64,000 nt of DNA. Source: Streptomyces sp. NBC_00690 (lineage in GTDB: Bacteria; Actinomycetota; Actinomycetes; Streptomycetales; Streptomycetaceae). The stretch covers positions 1,302,001 through 1,366,000 of the forward strand of contig NZ_CP109009.1 in NCBI RefSeq assembly GCF_036226685.1, given 5' to 3'. The position numbers were made by a program, and so were the translations under genes. The notes below the pieces were generated by a model, which saw only the letters and a program-made list of their open reading frames with translations, searched no databases and was not told the DNA's origin. This document shows positions 18,108 to 26,638 of the stretch, piece by piece (the first letter of the stretch is position 1; every line of letters begins with the position of its first letter).

Positions 18108-18472
18108 GTTCCGCTCCGTCGTTTGGCGGCGCGCAGCGCGGCGCGGAGCGCCTGGACCTCCTCGACGGAGATCTGCTCGACGAAGCTCAGCAGCACGCCC
18201 GCCGGGTCGGGAGTTCCCTCCAGGGCGTCGTGCATACGAGCGGCGGTGTACTGCTGGCGGGTGCAGGTGGCTCGATAGAGCCAGGCGCGGCCGTCCTTCT
18301 CGCGGGTGAGCATCCCCTTGCCGAACAGGATGTCGGCGACGGTCTTCACGGTGCTGTAGGCGATGGGACGCTTCTTGTTCAGGTCGTCGCGCACTTCACG
18401 TGCCGTGGCTGCACGGCCCCAGGCCCAGAGGCGATCCATGATCTCGGCCTCAAGCCCGCCCAGTTGTCTCAC
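18104..18472 (-). CDS. BlaI/MecI/CopY-family repressor
   Basis: 122 residues with a winged helix typical of the Penicillinase_R family: LGGLEAEIMDRLWAWG, ATAREVRDDLNKKRPIAYSTVKTV and a wing LTREKDGRAWLYRA. The C-terminal dimerisation helix is QISVEEVQALRAAL. It overlaps the M56 protease gene by ATGA, the standard repressor-protease pair. Neighbouring DUF305, DUF6153 and CPVC proteins suggest control of a metal/envelope stress set rather than beta-lactamase; no beta-lactamase gene is present. Confidence 0.92.
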   Translation of the reverse strand: MRQLGGLEAEIMDRLWAWGRAATAREVRDDLNKKRPIAYSTVKTVADILFGKGMLTREKDGRAWLYRATCTRQQYTAARMHDALEGTPDPAGVLLSFVEQISVEEVQALRAALRAAKRRSGT

Positions 18473-18509
18473 GCCCGCTCCCCTTTCGATCCGCTGCCCG
18501 GCCCCGGTC

Positions 18510-18986
18510 TCAGCGGTTGCTCATCGTAGTCGTGGGGTTCGATTCGGCCACGGGGAGCGGGCAGGCGTCCGCGCTGCGCAGCCGCCGCACCAGCGCATGG
18601 GTCAGCAGGCCCAGGGAGACGAGCGCGAGAATCGGCTGGGCGGGAGCCCAGTAGGTGTGGGCTCCGCTCATGCCAAGGGCGAGGACCACCAGCTTGTTGC
18701 AGACGGGGCAGCCGACGGCGAGCGCGGAGAGAACTCCTCCGGCGAGTGCGCGGACGCTGCGCGGTCGGCTCTCCATAGGACTTTGGCGGCCGGCCGCATA
18801 GGTGGCGGCGAGCAGCCCCATCAGAAGGGAGCTGAGGGCCCAGACCGGATAGTTCCACCAGAGCACCGCGGTCATCCGGGCGAAGAGCGATGTGGGGATG
18901 ACGCCCGTCGGCACTCCGATGACCAGTGCGGCGAGCAGGGTCACGGCCAGTGCCACGGCCCACTGTCGGGGCATCCAGTTCCGCAT
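18510..18986 (-). CDS. Small membrane protein with CPVCNK motif
   Basis: 158 residues, about four membrane helices: 8-28, 43-63, 80-100, 112-133. The third contains GCPVCNKLVVLALG, with C93 and C96 in or at the edge of the membrane, a pair suited to metal or disulfide chemistry. No catalytic domain is recognised. It lies 37 bases upstream of the BlaI gene on the same strand, so it may be in the same operon, and it is divergent from the DUF6153 gene. Function unknown. Confidence 0.75.
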   Translation of the reverse strand: MRNWMPRQWAVALAVTLLAALVIGVPTGVIPTSLFARMTAVLWWNYPVWALSSLLMGLLAATYAAGRQSPMESRPRSVRALAGGVLSALAVGCPVCNKLVVLALGMSGAHTYWAPAQPILALVSLGLLTHALVRRLRSADACPLPVAESNPTTTMSNR

Positions 18987-19097
18987 CCGACAGTCCTCTC
19001 AGGCAGGCAATGCCAAGAACCTTAGTGGAATGCCGGGTGGTAGGACACCGGCCGGGGTCTTTCTGTATCGTCGAGCGCACTGATCCGAGTGGAGGTC

Positions 19098-19772
19098 ATG
19101 ACCGTGAGTGCGAGCCGAGCGATCCGAGCGGCGGGTGCCTGGGGGCATCTGTTGCTGGTCGTGCTTGCGCTAGGTGTCTTCGCGATGCATACGGTCGGTC
19201 ACCCGGAGAGCGGCTCCGCTGGGGGCCACGGAGCCATGGCCTCGGCCCGCCCGCAGGAGGCGGTCTCGGGCAGTGGTTCGGCGGCGCACTCCGGGCTGGT
19301 CGATGAGGGCACCGCAGCCAGCGGCACGGTCGCCGCTGGAGGGGCTACGAAGCCACTGAGCGTGGGTGGAGCCTCGGGCGGGAACGTCACCGCGGACGGC
19401 AGTGGTCACCACTCCCCGGCGGTCGCCACTCCGCTTCGTCACACCACCCATGCAGACCCGACGGGCCATGTGCCACCGACCGTCGAAGATTCCGCGGTTG
19501 CCCCGCTGAAGCTCGTCACCTCCAACGAAGAGGGGGCTGCCACGGGGCACGACGAGCAAGCCGGAGTGCACCACCACGGCATGGTCATGGACATGGCCTC
19601 CTTGTGCGTGGCCATCCTCGGCAGCTGGATTCTGGCCGCGTTGCTGCGTGCGGCGCTGGTCCGCGGGTCGGACTGGTTGCCGCACCTGCGAGCGGCCGCA
19701 CTCGCCGCGCTGCGCCCGGGTGCCCCACCGCCCCGGCCCCACCTCACCCGACTGTCCGTTCTGCGGATCTAG
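19098..19772 (+). CDS. DUF6153-type membrane protein
   Basis: About 224 residues. An N-terminal membrane helix (HLLLVVLALGVFAMHTVGHPE) is followed by a low-complexity Gly/Ser/Ala/His-rich loop (residues about 40-150) and a second helix beginning MVMDMASLCVAILGSWILA. HTVGHPE and MDMASLCVAIL are the hallmarks of the actinobacterial DUF6153 family, usually found beside DUF305 lipoproteins. GGAGG at 19091-19095 sits very close to ATG 19098; GTG 19104 has better spacing and may be the real start. The loop is longer than I would expect. Confidence 0.75.
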   Translation: MTVSASRAIRAAGAWGHLLLVVLALGVFAMHTVGHPESGSAGGHGAMASARPQEAVSGSGSAAHSGLVDEGTAASGTVAAGGATKPLSVGGASGGNVTADGSGHHSPAVATPLRHTTHADPTGHVPPTVEDSAVAPLKLVTSNEEGAATGHDEQAGVHHHGMVMDMASLCVAILGSWILAALLRAALVRGSDWLPHLRAAALAALRPGAPPPRPHLTRLSVLRI

Positions 19773-19861
19773 GCCGAATGCCACCGCGGGCGGTTCGCGC
19801 TGCCCGTCCACGCATACATCGGTAGGGATTCCCCGACACGGACAGCAAATGAGGTTTCGCC

Positions 19862-20611
19862 ATGACCTGCAACACCGGTATCCAGGGCGCCGCGGGCGCC
19901 CAAAGCTCCACCAACAAGGAAGGCAGGAACGGCAAGGAAGGGAAGCGTGGCGCACGGGCCCGCCGTCGTATCTCCCTCGTCAGTACGGTCGCCGCCGCGG
20001 GACTCGTTCTCGCCGCCTGCGGCGAGTCGGACGGTATGGACGGTATGGACCACGGGAGCAAGAGCTCCCGTGCCGCAAGTGCGCCGGCTGGGCAGAACCC
20101 CGCACCGGGCGCGTTCAACGACGCGGACGTGATGTTCGCGCAGATGATGATCCCCCACCACGAGCAAGCCCTGAAGATGTCGCAACTCGCCGAGGGGCGA
20201 GCAGAGGACCCTGAGGTCAAGAAGCTCGCGGTGGAGATCGCCCGGGCGCAGGACCCGGAGATCCAGAAGATGAAGTCCTGGCTGAAGGCATGGGGCAAGC
20301 CCGAGTCCGGAGGCGATGGAACGGATCACGGAGGCCATGACATGGGTTCCTCCGAGGACTCCGGGACATCCGGCGGCATGGCCGGAATGATGTCCGAGAA
20401 GGACTTCGATGAGTTGACGACCGCGAAGGGCAAGGATTTCGACAAGAAGTTCGCCCAGCTGATGATCGAACACCATCGGGGTGCCGTCGAGATGGCCGAG
20501 GAAGCGCAGCGGGACGGCAGGAACGCCACGGCGAAGAAGTTGGCGGATGCCGTCGTCAGCACCCAGTCGGCCGAGATCGACCAGCTGAACAAGATCGTCG
20601 CTCGGCTCTGA
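19862..20611 (+). CDS. DUF305 lipoprotein
   Basis: 249 residues. A basic N-terminus (about 36 residues, unusually long) precedes a hydrophobic stretch ending in the lipobox LAAC (C53), so the protein should be a surface-anchored lipoprotein. Two ferritin-like DUF305 repeats follow. The first is FAQMMIPHHEQALKMSQLAE and the second FAQLMIEHHRGAVEMAEEA, each with paired His and Met residues that could bind metal. A Met/His/Asp-rich spacer (TDHGGHDMGSSEDS, GGMAGMM) adds copper-ligand-like character. Family function is not established; copper or metal handling is inferred from composition and neighbours. Confidence 0.9.
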   Translation: MTCNTGIQGAAGAQSSTNKEGRNGKEGKRGARARRRISLVSTVAAAGLVLAACGESDGMDGMDHGSKSSRAASAPAGQNPAPGAFNDADVMFAQMMIPHHEQALKMSQLAEGRAEDPEVKKLAVEIARAQDPEIQKMKSWLKAWGKPESGGDGTDHGGHDMGSSEDSGTSGGMAGMMSEKDFDELTTAKGKDFDKKFAQLMIEHHRGAVEMAEEAQRDGRNATAKKLADAVVSTQSAEIDQLNKIVARL

Positions 20612-20620
20612 TTCCTCCCG

Positions 20621-20664
20621 GGGCCGCTGTCCGCTCGCTGTCACCAGGGAGCGGACAGCGGCCC
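20621..20664 (+). terminator. Strong hairpin terminator
   Basis: A 16-bp perfect stem: GGGCCGCTGTCCGCTC (20621-20636) with its exact complement at 20649-20664 and a 12-base loop. It starts ten bases after the DUF305 stop codon. Confidence 0.9.
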
Positions 20665-20716
20665 ATCCACCCTGGCCTCTTCGGGCCTTCACAACCCCCA
20701 ACACGATCAGGACCTC

Positions 20717-21592
20717 ATGAAGAAGCGTCATCTCGCCGCCCCCACGGCAGCGGCCGTACTGGCCCTTGTCCTCAGCGCCTGCTCGGACAGCACCGCATCC
20801 GACGACCACGGCACGAAGGACTCGTCCGGCGGCACGATCAGCCATATCCACGGAGTGGAGGTCGGCCCGTCCGACAACAAGCTCTACGTCGCCACCCATG
20901 AGGGCATCTACACGCCCGACCAGAAGGGCCGCCCCCAACTGGTCGGTGACCGCAAGGACGACTTCATGGGCTTCACGGTCACAGCCGACGGCTCGTTCCT
21001 GGCCAGTGGCCATCCGGCCCCCGGCCGGGACGCGCCGAACAACCTCGGCCTCATCGAGTCGACGGACGGGGGAAAGACCTGGAAGGACCGATCACTCGTC
21101 GGCGAGGTCGACTTCCACTCGTTGGACCACGCCCACGGAACGATCTACGGCTACGACAGTACGAACGGTCTCCTACGGGTGAGCGCCAACGGCTCCACCT
21201 GGGACAAGCGCAGCAAACTGACCGCACTGGACATCGCCGTCAGCCCACAGGACGCACAGACGATTCTGGCCACCACCGAGTCCGGAGTCATCCGCAGCAC
21301 CGACGGCGGCAGGACCTTTGGCGAGGCGGGAGAGCCCGTCATGGCATTCCTGTCCTGGGTCACTCCTGGTGCCCTGTACGGAATCGATCCGGCCGGTGCC
21401 CTCCACCGGAGCGCCGACGGCGGCAAGACCTGGGCCGCGGTCGGCACCGTACCGGGAGGTGGCCCCCAGGCGCTGACCGCGGTCAGCGCGACCCATCTGG
21501 TGGCCGCGAGCCAGGACGGCGTCTACGAGTCCAAGGACGGCGGCAAGACCTTCGCCAAGCGGCTCGACGTCACCTCCGGCGGGGGCCACTGA
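20717..21592 (+). CDS. BNR-repeat lipoprotein (F510_1955 glycosylhydrolase-like family)
   Basis: 291 residues. The signal peptide ends in the lipobox LSAC (C22). The mature protein starts with an Asp/Ser-rich linker, then ISHIHGVEVGPSDNKLYVATHEG, the signature start of the F510_1955 propeller family. Asp-box repeats follow: STDGGKTW, STDGGRTF, SADGGKTW and SKDGGKTF. Despite the family name, no hydrolase residues can be assigned. It follows the DUF305 gene after a terminator, and such pairs recur in actinobacteria; a shared envelope role is inferred. Confidence 0.85.
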   Translation: MKKRHLAAPTAAAVLALVLSACSDSTASDDHGTKDSSGGTISHIHGVEVGPSDNKLYVATHEGIYTPDQKGRPQLVGDRKDDFMGFTVTADGSFLASGHPAPGRDAPNNLGLIESTDGGKTWKDRSLVGEVDFHSLDHAHGTIYGYDSTNGLLRVSANGSTWDKRSKLTALDIAVSPQDAQTILATTESGVIRSTDGGRTFGEAGEPVMAFLSWVTPGALYGIDPAGALHRSADGGKTWAAVGTVPGGGPQALTAVSATHLVAASQDGVYESKDGGKTFAKRLDVTSGGGH

Positions 21593-21612
21593 GCCGCTCG
21601 CGCCAGCTCATC

Positions 21613-21653
21613 GCTGCCCCGGCCCGCACGCTTCCTCAGCGGCCCGGGGCAGC
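21613..21653. terminator. Hairpin between convergent genes
   Basis: GCTGCCCCGG (21613-21622) pairs with CCGGGGCAGC (21644-21653). It lies between the lipoprotein gene and the convergent binding-protein gene. Confidence 0.65.
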
Positions 21654-21680
21654 TCGCCCGGCAGATGGAACTTCGTGCAC

Positions 21681-22793
21681 TCAGCCGACGTGAAGGATCC
21701 GAAAGTGCTCGGGTTCTGCTGGGTCTCGATCGACGACTTGGATCGGTGCCCGCGCCCATTGCCAAACGCTGATGCCCGGCATGCGGGAGAACTGGATCCT
21801 TCCGCGGGTGCCTTCGACGGCGACCCGCGGCCAGGAGTCGGCGATGCGTGCCCGGTCCCCACCGTGAGAACGCAGTACGTCGGCGAGGACGGCGACCGTG
21901 TCGTAGCCCTCGAAGGCGACAAAGGAGGGCGATGTCGCCAACCGCTCGCGCAGTGCCTTGTCCACTCGGGTCCCGAGTGGACTGAGGTGCTCGGGCAGAT
22001 AGCGCAGAAACGGGATCGCAGCGCCGTCGTTGCCCAGCAACCCCGCCCACTCGGTGAACTCCGGTTGCCCGGCGGGAGCACCGATCAGCAGCTCGGCGAG
22101 CCGCTGGTCACCACGGACGGACTTGACGATCGACACTGCCGGCTCAGGGCTGCCGACCAGAAGGAGGAGGGCGCTCGCACGCTGGTCGACGAGTTCATCG
22201 CACAGGGCGGTGGGCGCGAGAGCGCCCATGTCGAACTCGACGACGGTGCCGCCGTGTGAGGCGAAGCGGTCCCGCAGGATACGGATCCCGGATGCCCAGT
22301 AGACACTCGATTGTGCTGCCACGGCGATGCGGCGATGCCCCGTGCCGAGGAGGAAGTCCGCGTACGTCCGCCAGCCGTGGGACTGCGGCGGGGCGAGGCG
22401 CGCGACCCATGGCGTCGGCTGTTCGGTGAGTGCGTCGAGAACCGCTGACGAACAGAGGAACGGCAGCCCGAGGGCATCGGCCCTGGCGGCTGCGGTGCGA
22501 GCGACGACGCTGTGGTATTCCCCCGCCAGAGCAGCCACGCCCAGCTGGGCCAGTTCGTCCACGGCCGCCGCGGCCCTTCGTGGATCGGCCGCGGTGTCCC
22601 GGACCACCAGCTCAATCGGCCTTCCGGCGACCCCGCCTGCGTCGTTGACATCGCGAACCGCCAGCTCAAGTCCAGCGAGCAGGTGCTGACCCGCCTCCAC
22701 CCAACCAGGCCGGGTCAGCGGAACGAGAACGCCGATCCGGACGGTTGGTCCACCAGCCGGCGCCGTTTCAGATGACGATGGTGTCGTACTCAT
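21681..22793 (-). CDS. Periplasmic-binding-protein-like (Leu/Ile/Val type), no signal peptide
   Basis: 370 residues with the type I binding-protein fold: VRIGVLVPLTRPGW, LAGLELAVRDVNDAGGVAGRPIELVVRD, GVAALAGEYHSVVARTAAARA, GHRRIAVAAQSSVYWASG and FEGYDTVAVLADVLRSHGG. This is the Peripla_BP_6 pattern of branched-chain amino-acid receptors. The N-terminus (STTPSSSETAPAGG) has neither signal peptide nor lipobox, and no permease genes are adjacent. It may therefore be a cytoplasmic sensor, or its start may be misjudged. Confidence 0.8.
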   Translation of the reverse strand: MSTTPSSSETAPAGGPTVRIGVLVPLTRPGWVEAGQHLLAGLELAVRDVNDAGGVAGRPIELVVRDTAADPRRAAAAVDELAQLGVAALAGEYHSVVARTAAARADALGLPFLCSSAVLDALTEQPTPWVARLAPPQSHGWRTYADFLLGTGHRRIAVAAQSSVYWASGIRILRDRFASHGGTVVEFDMGALAPTALCDELVDQRASALLLLVGSPEPAVSIVKSVRGDQRLAELLIGAPAGQPEFTEWAGLLGNDGAAIPFLRYLPEHLSPLGTRVDKALRERLATSPSFVAFEGYDTVAVLADVLRSHGGDRARIADSWPRVAVEGTRGRIQFSRMPGISVWQWARAPIQVVDRDPAEPEHFRILHVG

Positions 22794-23037
22794 GCGTCGG
22801 CATCTCCCGGGTGGCGCTCCGGTTGCCGTGTGTGGTGTTGTCCGCCGAACGGCAAGGCACGGTGGTACGCGTTCATCGTGGCTCGCCGTGGCGGGCGCAT
22901 CTCAGTGACCATGCGGGCATTGCATCCATCGCCCTCACCGAGAGACAACTGAATATCGGTCCGCTGACCTGCTGGAAGCGGGACGCGTACGAGGCGGTGG
23001 CGTGGACGAGGGCTGAGCGGGCACCCGGCAGCGAGTA

Positions 23038-23436
23038 CTAACTGTCCGTACGCTGATCGGTTTCGCAGAGCTTGAGGACGAGTTCCCCGCTCAACGGGTC
23101 GGATCCCGGTAGGGGACGGACCCGCGCACCGACCCAGACCATATGGGGAGCCGATCCAACCACACGGCACCGGAAGACGAATCCCTCGTCGAAGCGCACA
23201 AGGGACTCATTGTGCGCAACTCCTCTGTGCCGGTGCACCACATGGGACTCGATGACAACGCCACGGCCGTCACTCCGGACGGTCTCCAGATCACTGGCGG
23301 CACAGACGGGGCACAACAGTCGCCGAAACGATGTGGTGCCGCACCAGCGACAACGCTGGTGGATCAATCCTGGACTGTCCTTTGAGGACGTTTGCTGCGT
23401 CGCTGACCGTGCCGTCTGCTCTGTCGGCGGCCCCAC
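23038..23436 (-). CDS. DUF35 zinc-ribbon/OB-fold protein
   Basis: About 132 residues from GTG 23436 (the open frame extends to 23586). An N-terminal rubredoxin-like zinc ribbon, RCRWCGTTSFRRLLCPVC, supplies two CxxC pairs. An OB-fold follows (GRGVVIESHVVHR, FRCRVVGSAPHMVWVGARVRPLPG). DUF35 proteins are acyl-CoA-binding partners of thiolases and ketoacyl-CoA enzymes, but no thiolase gene is next to it here. Start choice is uncertain; the chosen one gives the usual family length. Confidence 0.75.
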   Translation of the reverse strand: MGPPTEQTARSATQQTSSKDSPGLIHQRCRWCGTTSFRRLLCPVCAASDLETVRSDGRGVVIESHVVHRHRGVAHNESLVRFDEGFVFRCRVVGSAPHMVWVGARVRPLPGSDPLSGELVLKLCETDQRTDS

Positions 23437-23621
23437 GGTCCATCTCGGTGAATGACGAATCTGCGCAATGCGGGTTGCTGGCTGGGACACGACTCGACCC
23501 CCTGCACTCGACTCGGAAAACAGCACGCCACCACGTTGGCGCACCGGCACCTTATGGCACCGAGTGCAGCACCGTAAAGAGTGCAAGGGGAATCGGCGAT
23601 ACTGAGTGCCAGTTTCGGGGC

Positions 23622-24425
23622 CTAGGCATCCTCACCCAGTGCGGACTCGATCTGCTGCACGACCTTCCACAACGGAGCCCCCCGAGGGGCGACCATGACG
23701 ATGACCTCGCCGTCGTCGACTGACCTGTCTCTGTCATCGGTGGCGGCGACGGCGGTAGGGGATGGATTGGACTCACTTCCGCGCCCCCACACCGTTCGGA
23801 CCAATGCCAAGGCGTGGTCGACGGAAGCATCCGCGTCATCGCGACCACCCGAACGCAACCAGCTGCGCAGGCCGTTGTTGTGTGCGGCGACCACGGCGGC
23901 GGCGATCACCTCGGCGCGCAATGCGCCTTCGGGCTCGTCCCCACCCCGGTCATCGACGTATCGGCGCCGAAGGAACCCGGCAAGGGTGCGTTCATACCGG
24001 CGCACCACGGAAAGCTCGTAGGTGCGCAGCCCGGGTACCTCACGCGTGAGGCGATAGCGCTGTACGGAGAACTCGGGGTTCGCCGCGTACATGCGTGTCA
24101 CCAGTCGCGCCGCATCACACACCGTGTCGACCGGGTCGAGCGAGGCGTCCGGTCCGCGCTCCTCCAAAAAGGCGGTCATTTCGGCCAGGCACCGCTCGTG
24201 ATCGGGGAAGACCGCGTCCTCCTTGGACGGGAAGTAGCGAAAGAACGACCGGCGACCGACACCGGCGCGAGCGACGATGTCATCCACCGTGGTTTGCTCG
24301 AAACCGCGCTCCAGGAACAGCTGGAAGGCAGCTTCGGCCAGCACCTCGCGCATGGGCGGCTTGGCGGCGATGGGCACGGCGGCGGGGCCGGTGGCCGCCT
24401 TGCGTCGTCTCTGCACTTCAGTCAT
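23622..24425 (-). CDS. TetR-family repressor, divergent from etfBA
   Basis: 267 residues. The N-terminal helix-turn-helix is AAFQLFLERGFEQTTVDDIVARAGVGRRSFFRYFPSKEDAVF-like (residues about 38-80); a large ligand domain and an Arg/Asp-rich C-terminal extension follow. ATG 24425 is chosen over ATG 24461 because the extra 12 residues are unconserved. It is divergent from etfB with about 130 bases between, so control of the electron-transfer flavoprotein operon, perhaps through an acyl-CoA ligand, is inferred. Confidence 0.9.
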   Translation of the reverse strand: MTEVQRRRKAATGPAAVPIAAKPPMREVLAEAAFQLFLERGFEQTTVDDIVARAGVGRRSFFRYFPSKEDAVFPDHERCLAEMTAFLEERGPDASLDPVDTVCDAARLVTRMYAANPEFSVQRYRLTREVPGLRTYELSVVRRYERTLAGFLRRRYVDDRGGDEPEGALRAEVIAAAVVAAHNNGLRSWLRSGGRDDADASVDHALALVRTVWGRGSESNPSPTAVAATDDRDRSVDDGEVIVMVAPRGAPLWKVVQQIESALGEDA

Positions 24426-24451
24426 ACGGGGAACGTAACACCGCGGCCCCC

Positions 24452-24496
24452 CATTTGGCACTACGTACCTTTACAGGGGGTACTGCGTACCATATG
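24452..24496. promoter_or_regulatory. Candidate TetR operator before etfB
   Basis: Imperfect inverted copies ACTACGTACC (24460-24469) and GGTACTGCGTA (24478-24488) flank TTTACAGG in the divergent promoter region. This is a plausible operator for the adjacent TetR protein. Symmetry is partial. Confidence 0.35.
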
Positions 24497-24555
24497 GTCG
24501 CGAGGACAGTGTACGAAGTGATCCGACTCGTCGGTGGTCAGTAGGAGGTTTGGTT

Positions 24556-25341
24556 GTGGGTTTGAGGATTGTGGTGTGTGTGAAGTATGTGCCGGATGCT
24601 TCGGGTGATCGGGGGTTTGGTGAGGATTTGGTGGTGGATCGTGTGGGTGTGGATGGGTTGTTGTCGGAGTTGGATGAGTATGCGGTGGAGCAGGCGTTGC
24701 GGTTGGCGGAGGGGGTGGATGGGGCTGAGGTGACGGTGTTGACGGTGGGTCCTGAGGATGCTCGGGATGCGGTGCGGAAGGCGTTGTCGATGGGGGTGGA
24801 TCGTGGGGTGCATGTGGAGGATGAGGGGGTGCGTGGGTCGGATGTGATGGGGACGTCGTTGGTGGTTGCGGCGGCGGTGGAGAAGGTGGGGTTCGATTTG
24901 GTGGTGTGTGGGATGGCGTCGACGGATGGGGTGATGGGGGTGTTGCCGGCGTTGTTGGCTGAGCGGTTGGGGGTGGCTCAGGTGACGTTGTTGTCCGAGG
25001 TGTCGTTGGTGGACGGTGTGGTGGTGGGGCGTCGTGATGGTGATGCGGCGTCGTTGGTGTTGGAAGCACCCCTACCGGCGGTGGTGTCGGTGACCGACCA
25101 GTCGGGCGAAGCACGCTACCCGTCGTTCAAGGGGATCATGGCGGCGAAGAAGAAGCCGGTCACCACCTGGGATCTAGACGATCTGGGCCTGGACGCCGAA
25201 CAGGTCGGCCACACCGGAGCATGGACAACCGTGGACGACGTCACCGCACGACCCGCCCGCAGCGCGGGAACCATCGTCAAGGACGAAGGCGAAGGCGGCC
25301 GACAGATCGCCGACTACCTCGCCACCCACAAATTCATCTAA
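24556..25341 (+). CDS. etfB: Electron transfer flavoprotein beta subunit
   Basis: 261 residues, full length. EtfB carries AMP and, with EtfA, takes electrons from acyl-CoA dehydrogenases. It begins LRIVVCVKYVPDASGDR; LSELDEYAVEQALRLAE, TVLTVGPEDARDAVRKALSMG, VVCGMASTDGVMGVLPALLAERLG, AVVSVTDQSGEARYPSFKGIMAAKKKPV and the C-terminal KDEGEGGRQIADYLATHKFI all match. Start is GTG 24556, seven bases after AGGAGG. Codons up to about 25065 end almost only in G or T; after that they switch to C or A (see findings). It is followed by etfA 95 bases later. Confidence 0.97.
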   Translation: MGLRIVVCVKYVPDASGDRGFGEDLVVDRVGVDGLLSELDEYAVEQALRLAEGVDGAEVTVLTVGPEDARDAVRKALSMGVDRGVHVEDEGVRGSDVMGTSLVVAAAVEKVGFDLVVCGMASTDGVMGVLPALLAERLGVAQVTLLSEVSLVDGVVVGRRDGDAASLVLEAPLPAVVSVTDQSGEARYPSFKGIMAAKKKPVTTWDLDDLGLDAEQVGHTGAWTTVDDVTARPARSAGTIVKDEGEGGRQIADYLATHKFI

Positions 25342-25436
25342 CCCACCCCACCACACCCCGCCCCGCCACACCACGTCGCCCCGCCCCATGTCGCCCCGCG
25401 TCGCGTCGCGCCCCGTGCAGGAGTTGAAGGAAACCC

Positions 25437-26396
25437 ATGGCTAACGTCCTCGTCTACGTCGACCACCACGAAGGCACCGTCCGCAAACCCACCCTCGAAC
25501 TCCTCACCCTCGCCCGCCAATTCGGCGACCCCATCGCCCTCGTCCTCGGCCCCGGCGCCGAAAACACCCACACCACCCTCGCCGAATACGGCGCCACCCA
25601 CATCTACACCCACAACACCCCCGAATACACCCAACACCACACCACCCCCCACACCCACGCCCTCCACACCGCCTACACCGACACCCAACCCACCACCGTC
25701 CTCCTCACCTCCACCCCCGACAACAAAGAAATCGCCGCCCGCCTCGCCCTCCGCACCAACTCCGGCCTCATCACCGACGCCACCGACCTCACCCCCACAC
25801 CCCACGGCCCCCAAACCACCCAAACCGCCTTCGCCGCCACCTACACCACCCAATCCCACACCACCCACGGCACCCCCATCATCACCATCAAACCCAACTC
25901 CACCACCCCCCAAACCCACCCCACCACACCCACCCACCACACCCTCAACCCCACACCCACCAAACACCCCACCACCACCATCACCCAACACACACCCCGC
26001 ACCACCACCGGACGCCCCGAACTCACCGAAGCCACCATCATCGTCTCCGGCGGACGCGGACTCGCCTCCCAAGAAAACTTCCACCTCATCGAAACCCTCG
26101 CCGACACCCTCGGAGCAGCCGTCGGCGCCTCCCGCGCCGCCGTCGACGCCGGCTGGTACCCCCACACCCACCAAATCGGCCAAACCGGCAAAACCGTCTC
26201 CCCCCACCTCTACATCGCCACCGGCATCTCCGGCGCCATCCAACACCGCGCCGGCATGCAAACCTCCAAAACCATCATCGCCATCAACAAAGACCCCGAA
26301 GCACCCATCTTCGACCTCGCCGACTACGGCATCATCGGCGACCTCTTCACCGTCATCCCCCAACTCACCACCCACATCAACAACCACAAAAACTAA
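25437..26396 (+). CDS. etfA: Electron transfer flavoprotein alpha subunit
   Basis: 319 residues, full length, FAD-binding partner of EtfB. The N-terminal domain is [26 protein letters not shown]. The C-terminal FAD domain has [39 protein letters not shown] and [18 protein letters not shown], then [27 protein letters not shown] precedes ATG 25437. Wobble positions are almost only C or A, including GAA, CAA and AAA where streptomycetes normally use GAG, CAG and AAG. Mid-protein (about residues 135-185) the sequence becomes Thr/Pro/His-rich and drifts from the family. It should be functional, as all cofactor motifs remain. Confidence 0.97.
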   Translation: MANVLVYVDHHEGTVRKPTLELLTLARQFGDPIALVLGPGAENTHTTLAEYGATHIYTHNTPEYTQHHTTPHTHALHTAYTDTQPTTVLLTSTPDNKEIAARLALRTNSGLITDATDLTPTPHGPQTTQTAFAATYTTQSHTTHGTPIITIKPNSTTPQTHPTTPTHHTLNPTPTKHPTTTITQHTPRTTTGRPELTEATIIVSGGRGLASQENFHLIETLADTLGAAVGASRAAVDAGWYPHTHQIGQTGKTVSPHLYIATGISGAIQHRAGMQTSKTIIAINKDPEAPIFDLADYGIIGDLFTVIPQLTTHINNHKN

Positions 26397-26428
26397 CTAA
26401 AACGCTCAAAAGCTAAGAAGAATGTTGC

Positions 26429-26459
26429 GGCTCGGCGCCCCCTCGGGGGACGCCGAGCC
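26429..26459 (+). terminator. Terminator of the etfBA operon
   Basis: GGCTCGGCG (26429-26437) pairs with CGCCGAGCC (26451-26459), with an inner CCCCC-TC-GGGGG stem, then TTGTTGTGT. It is close to a classic rho-independent terminator. Confidence 0.9.
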
Positions 26460-26638
26460 TTGTTGTGTGCGCGAGTTGATGTGCCGAGGCCGACTTCTCC
26501 CCCATGTCGACAATTCTCCGCTCAGCGCGGACGGCCGGATGCGTCACGACCCTCCCCACCTTCCCTGAGATGCCACCGTGGCCGCCCGACGGGTCCACGG
26601 GAGGGAAATCCACCGGGGGAATCCACCGAGGGGGCCGA

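Noticed and set aside
25338..26387. Minus-strand open frame of about 350 codons opposite etfA, rich in Gly, Val and Asp
   Set aside because: Low-complexity by-product of C/A-ending codons in etfA; no start signal or family.
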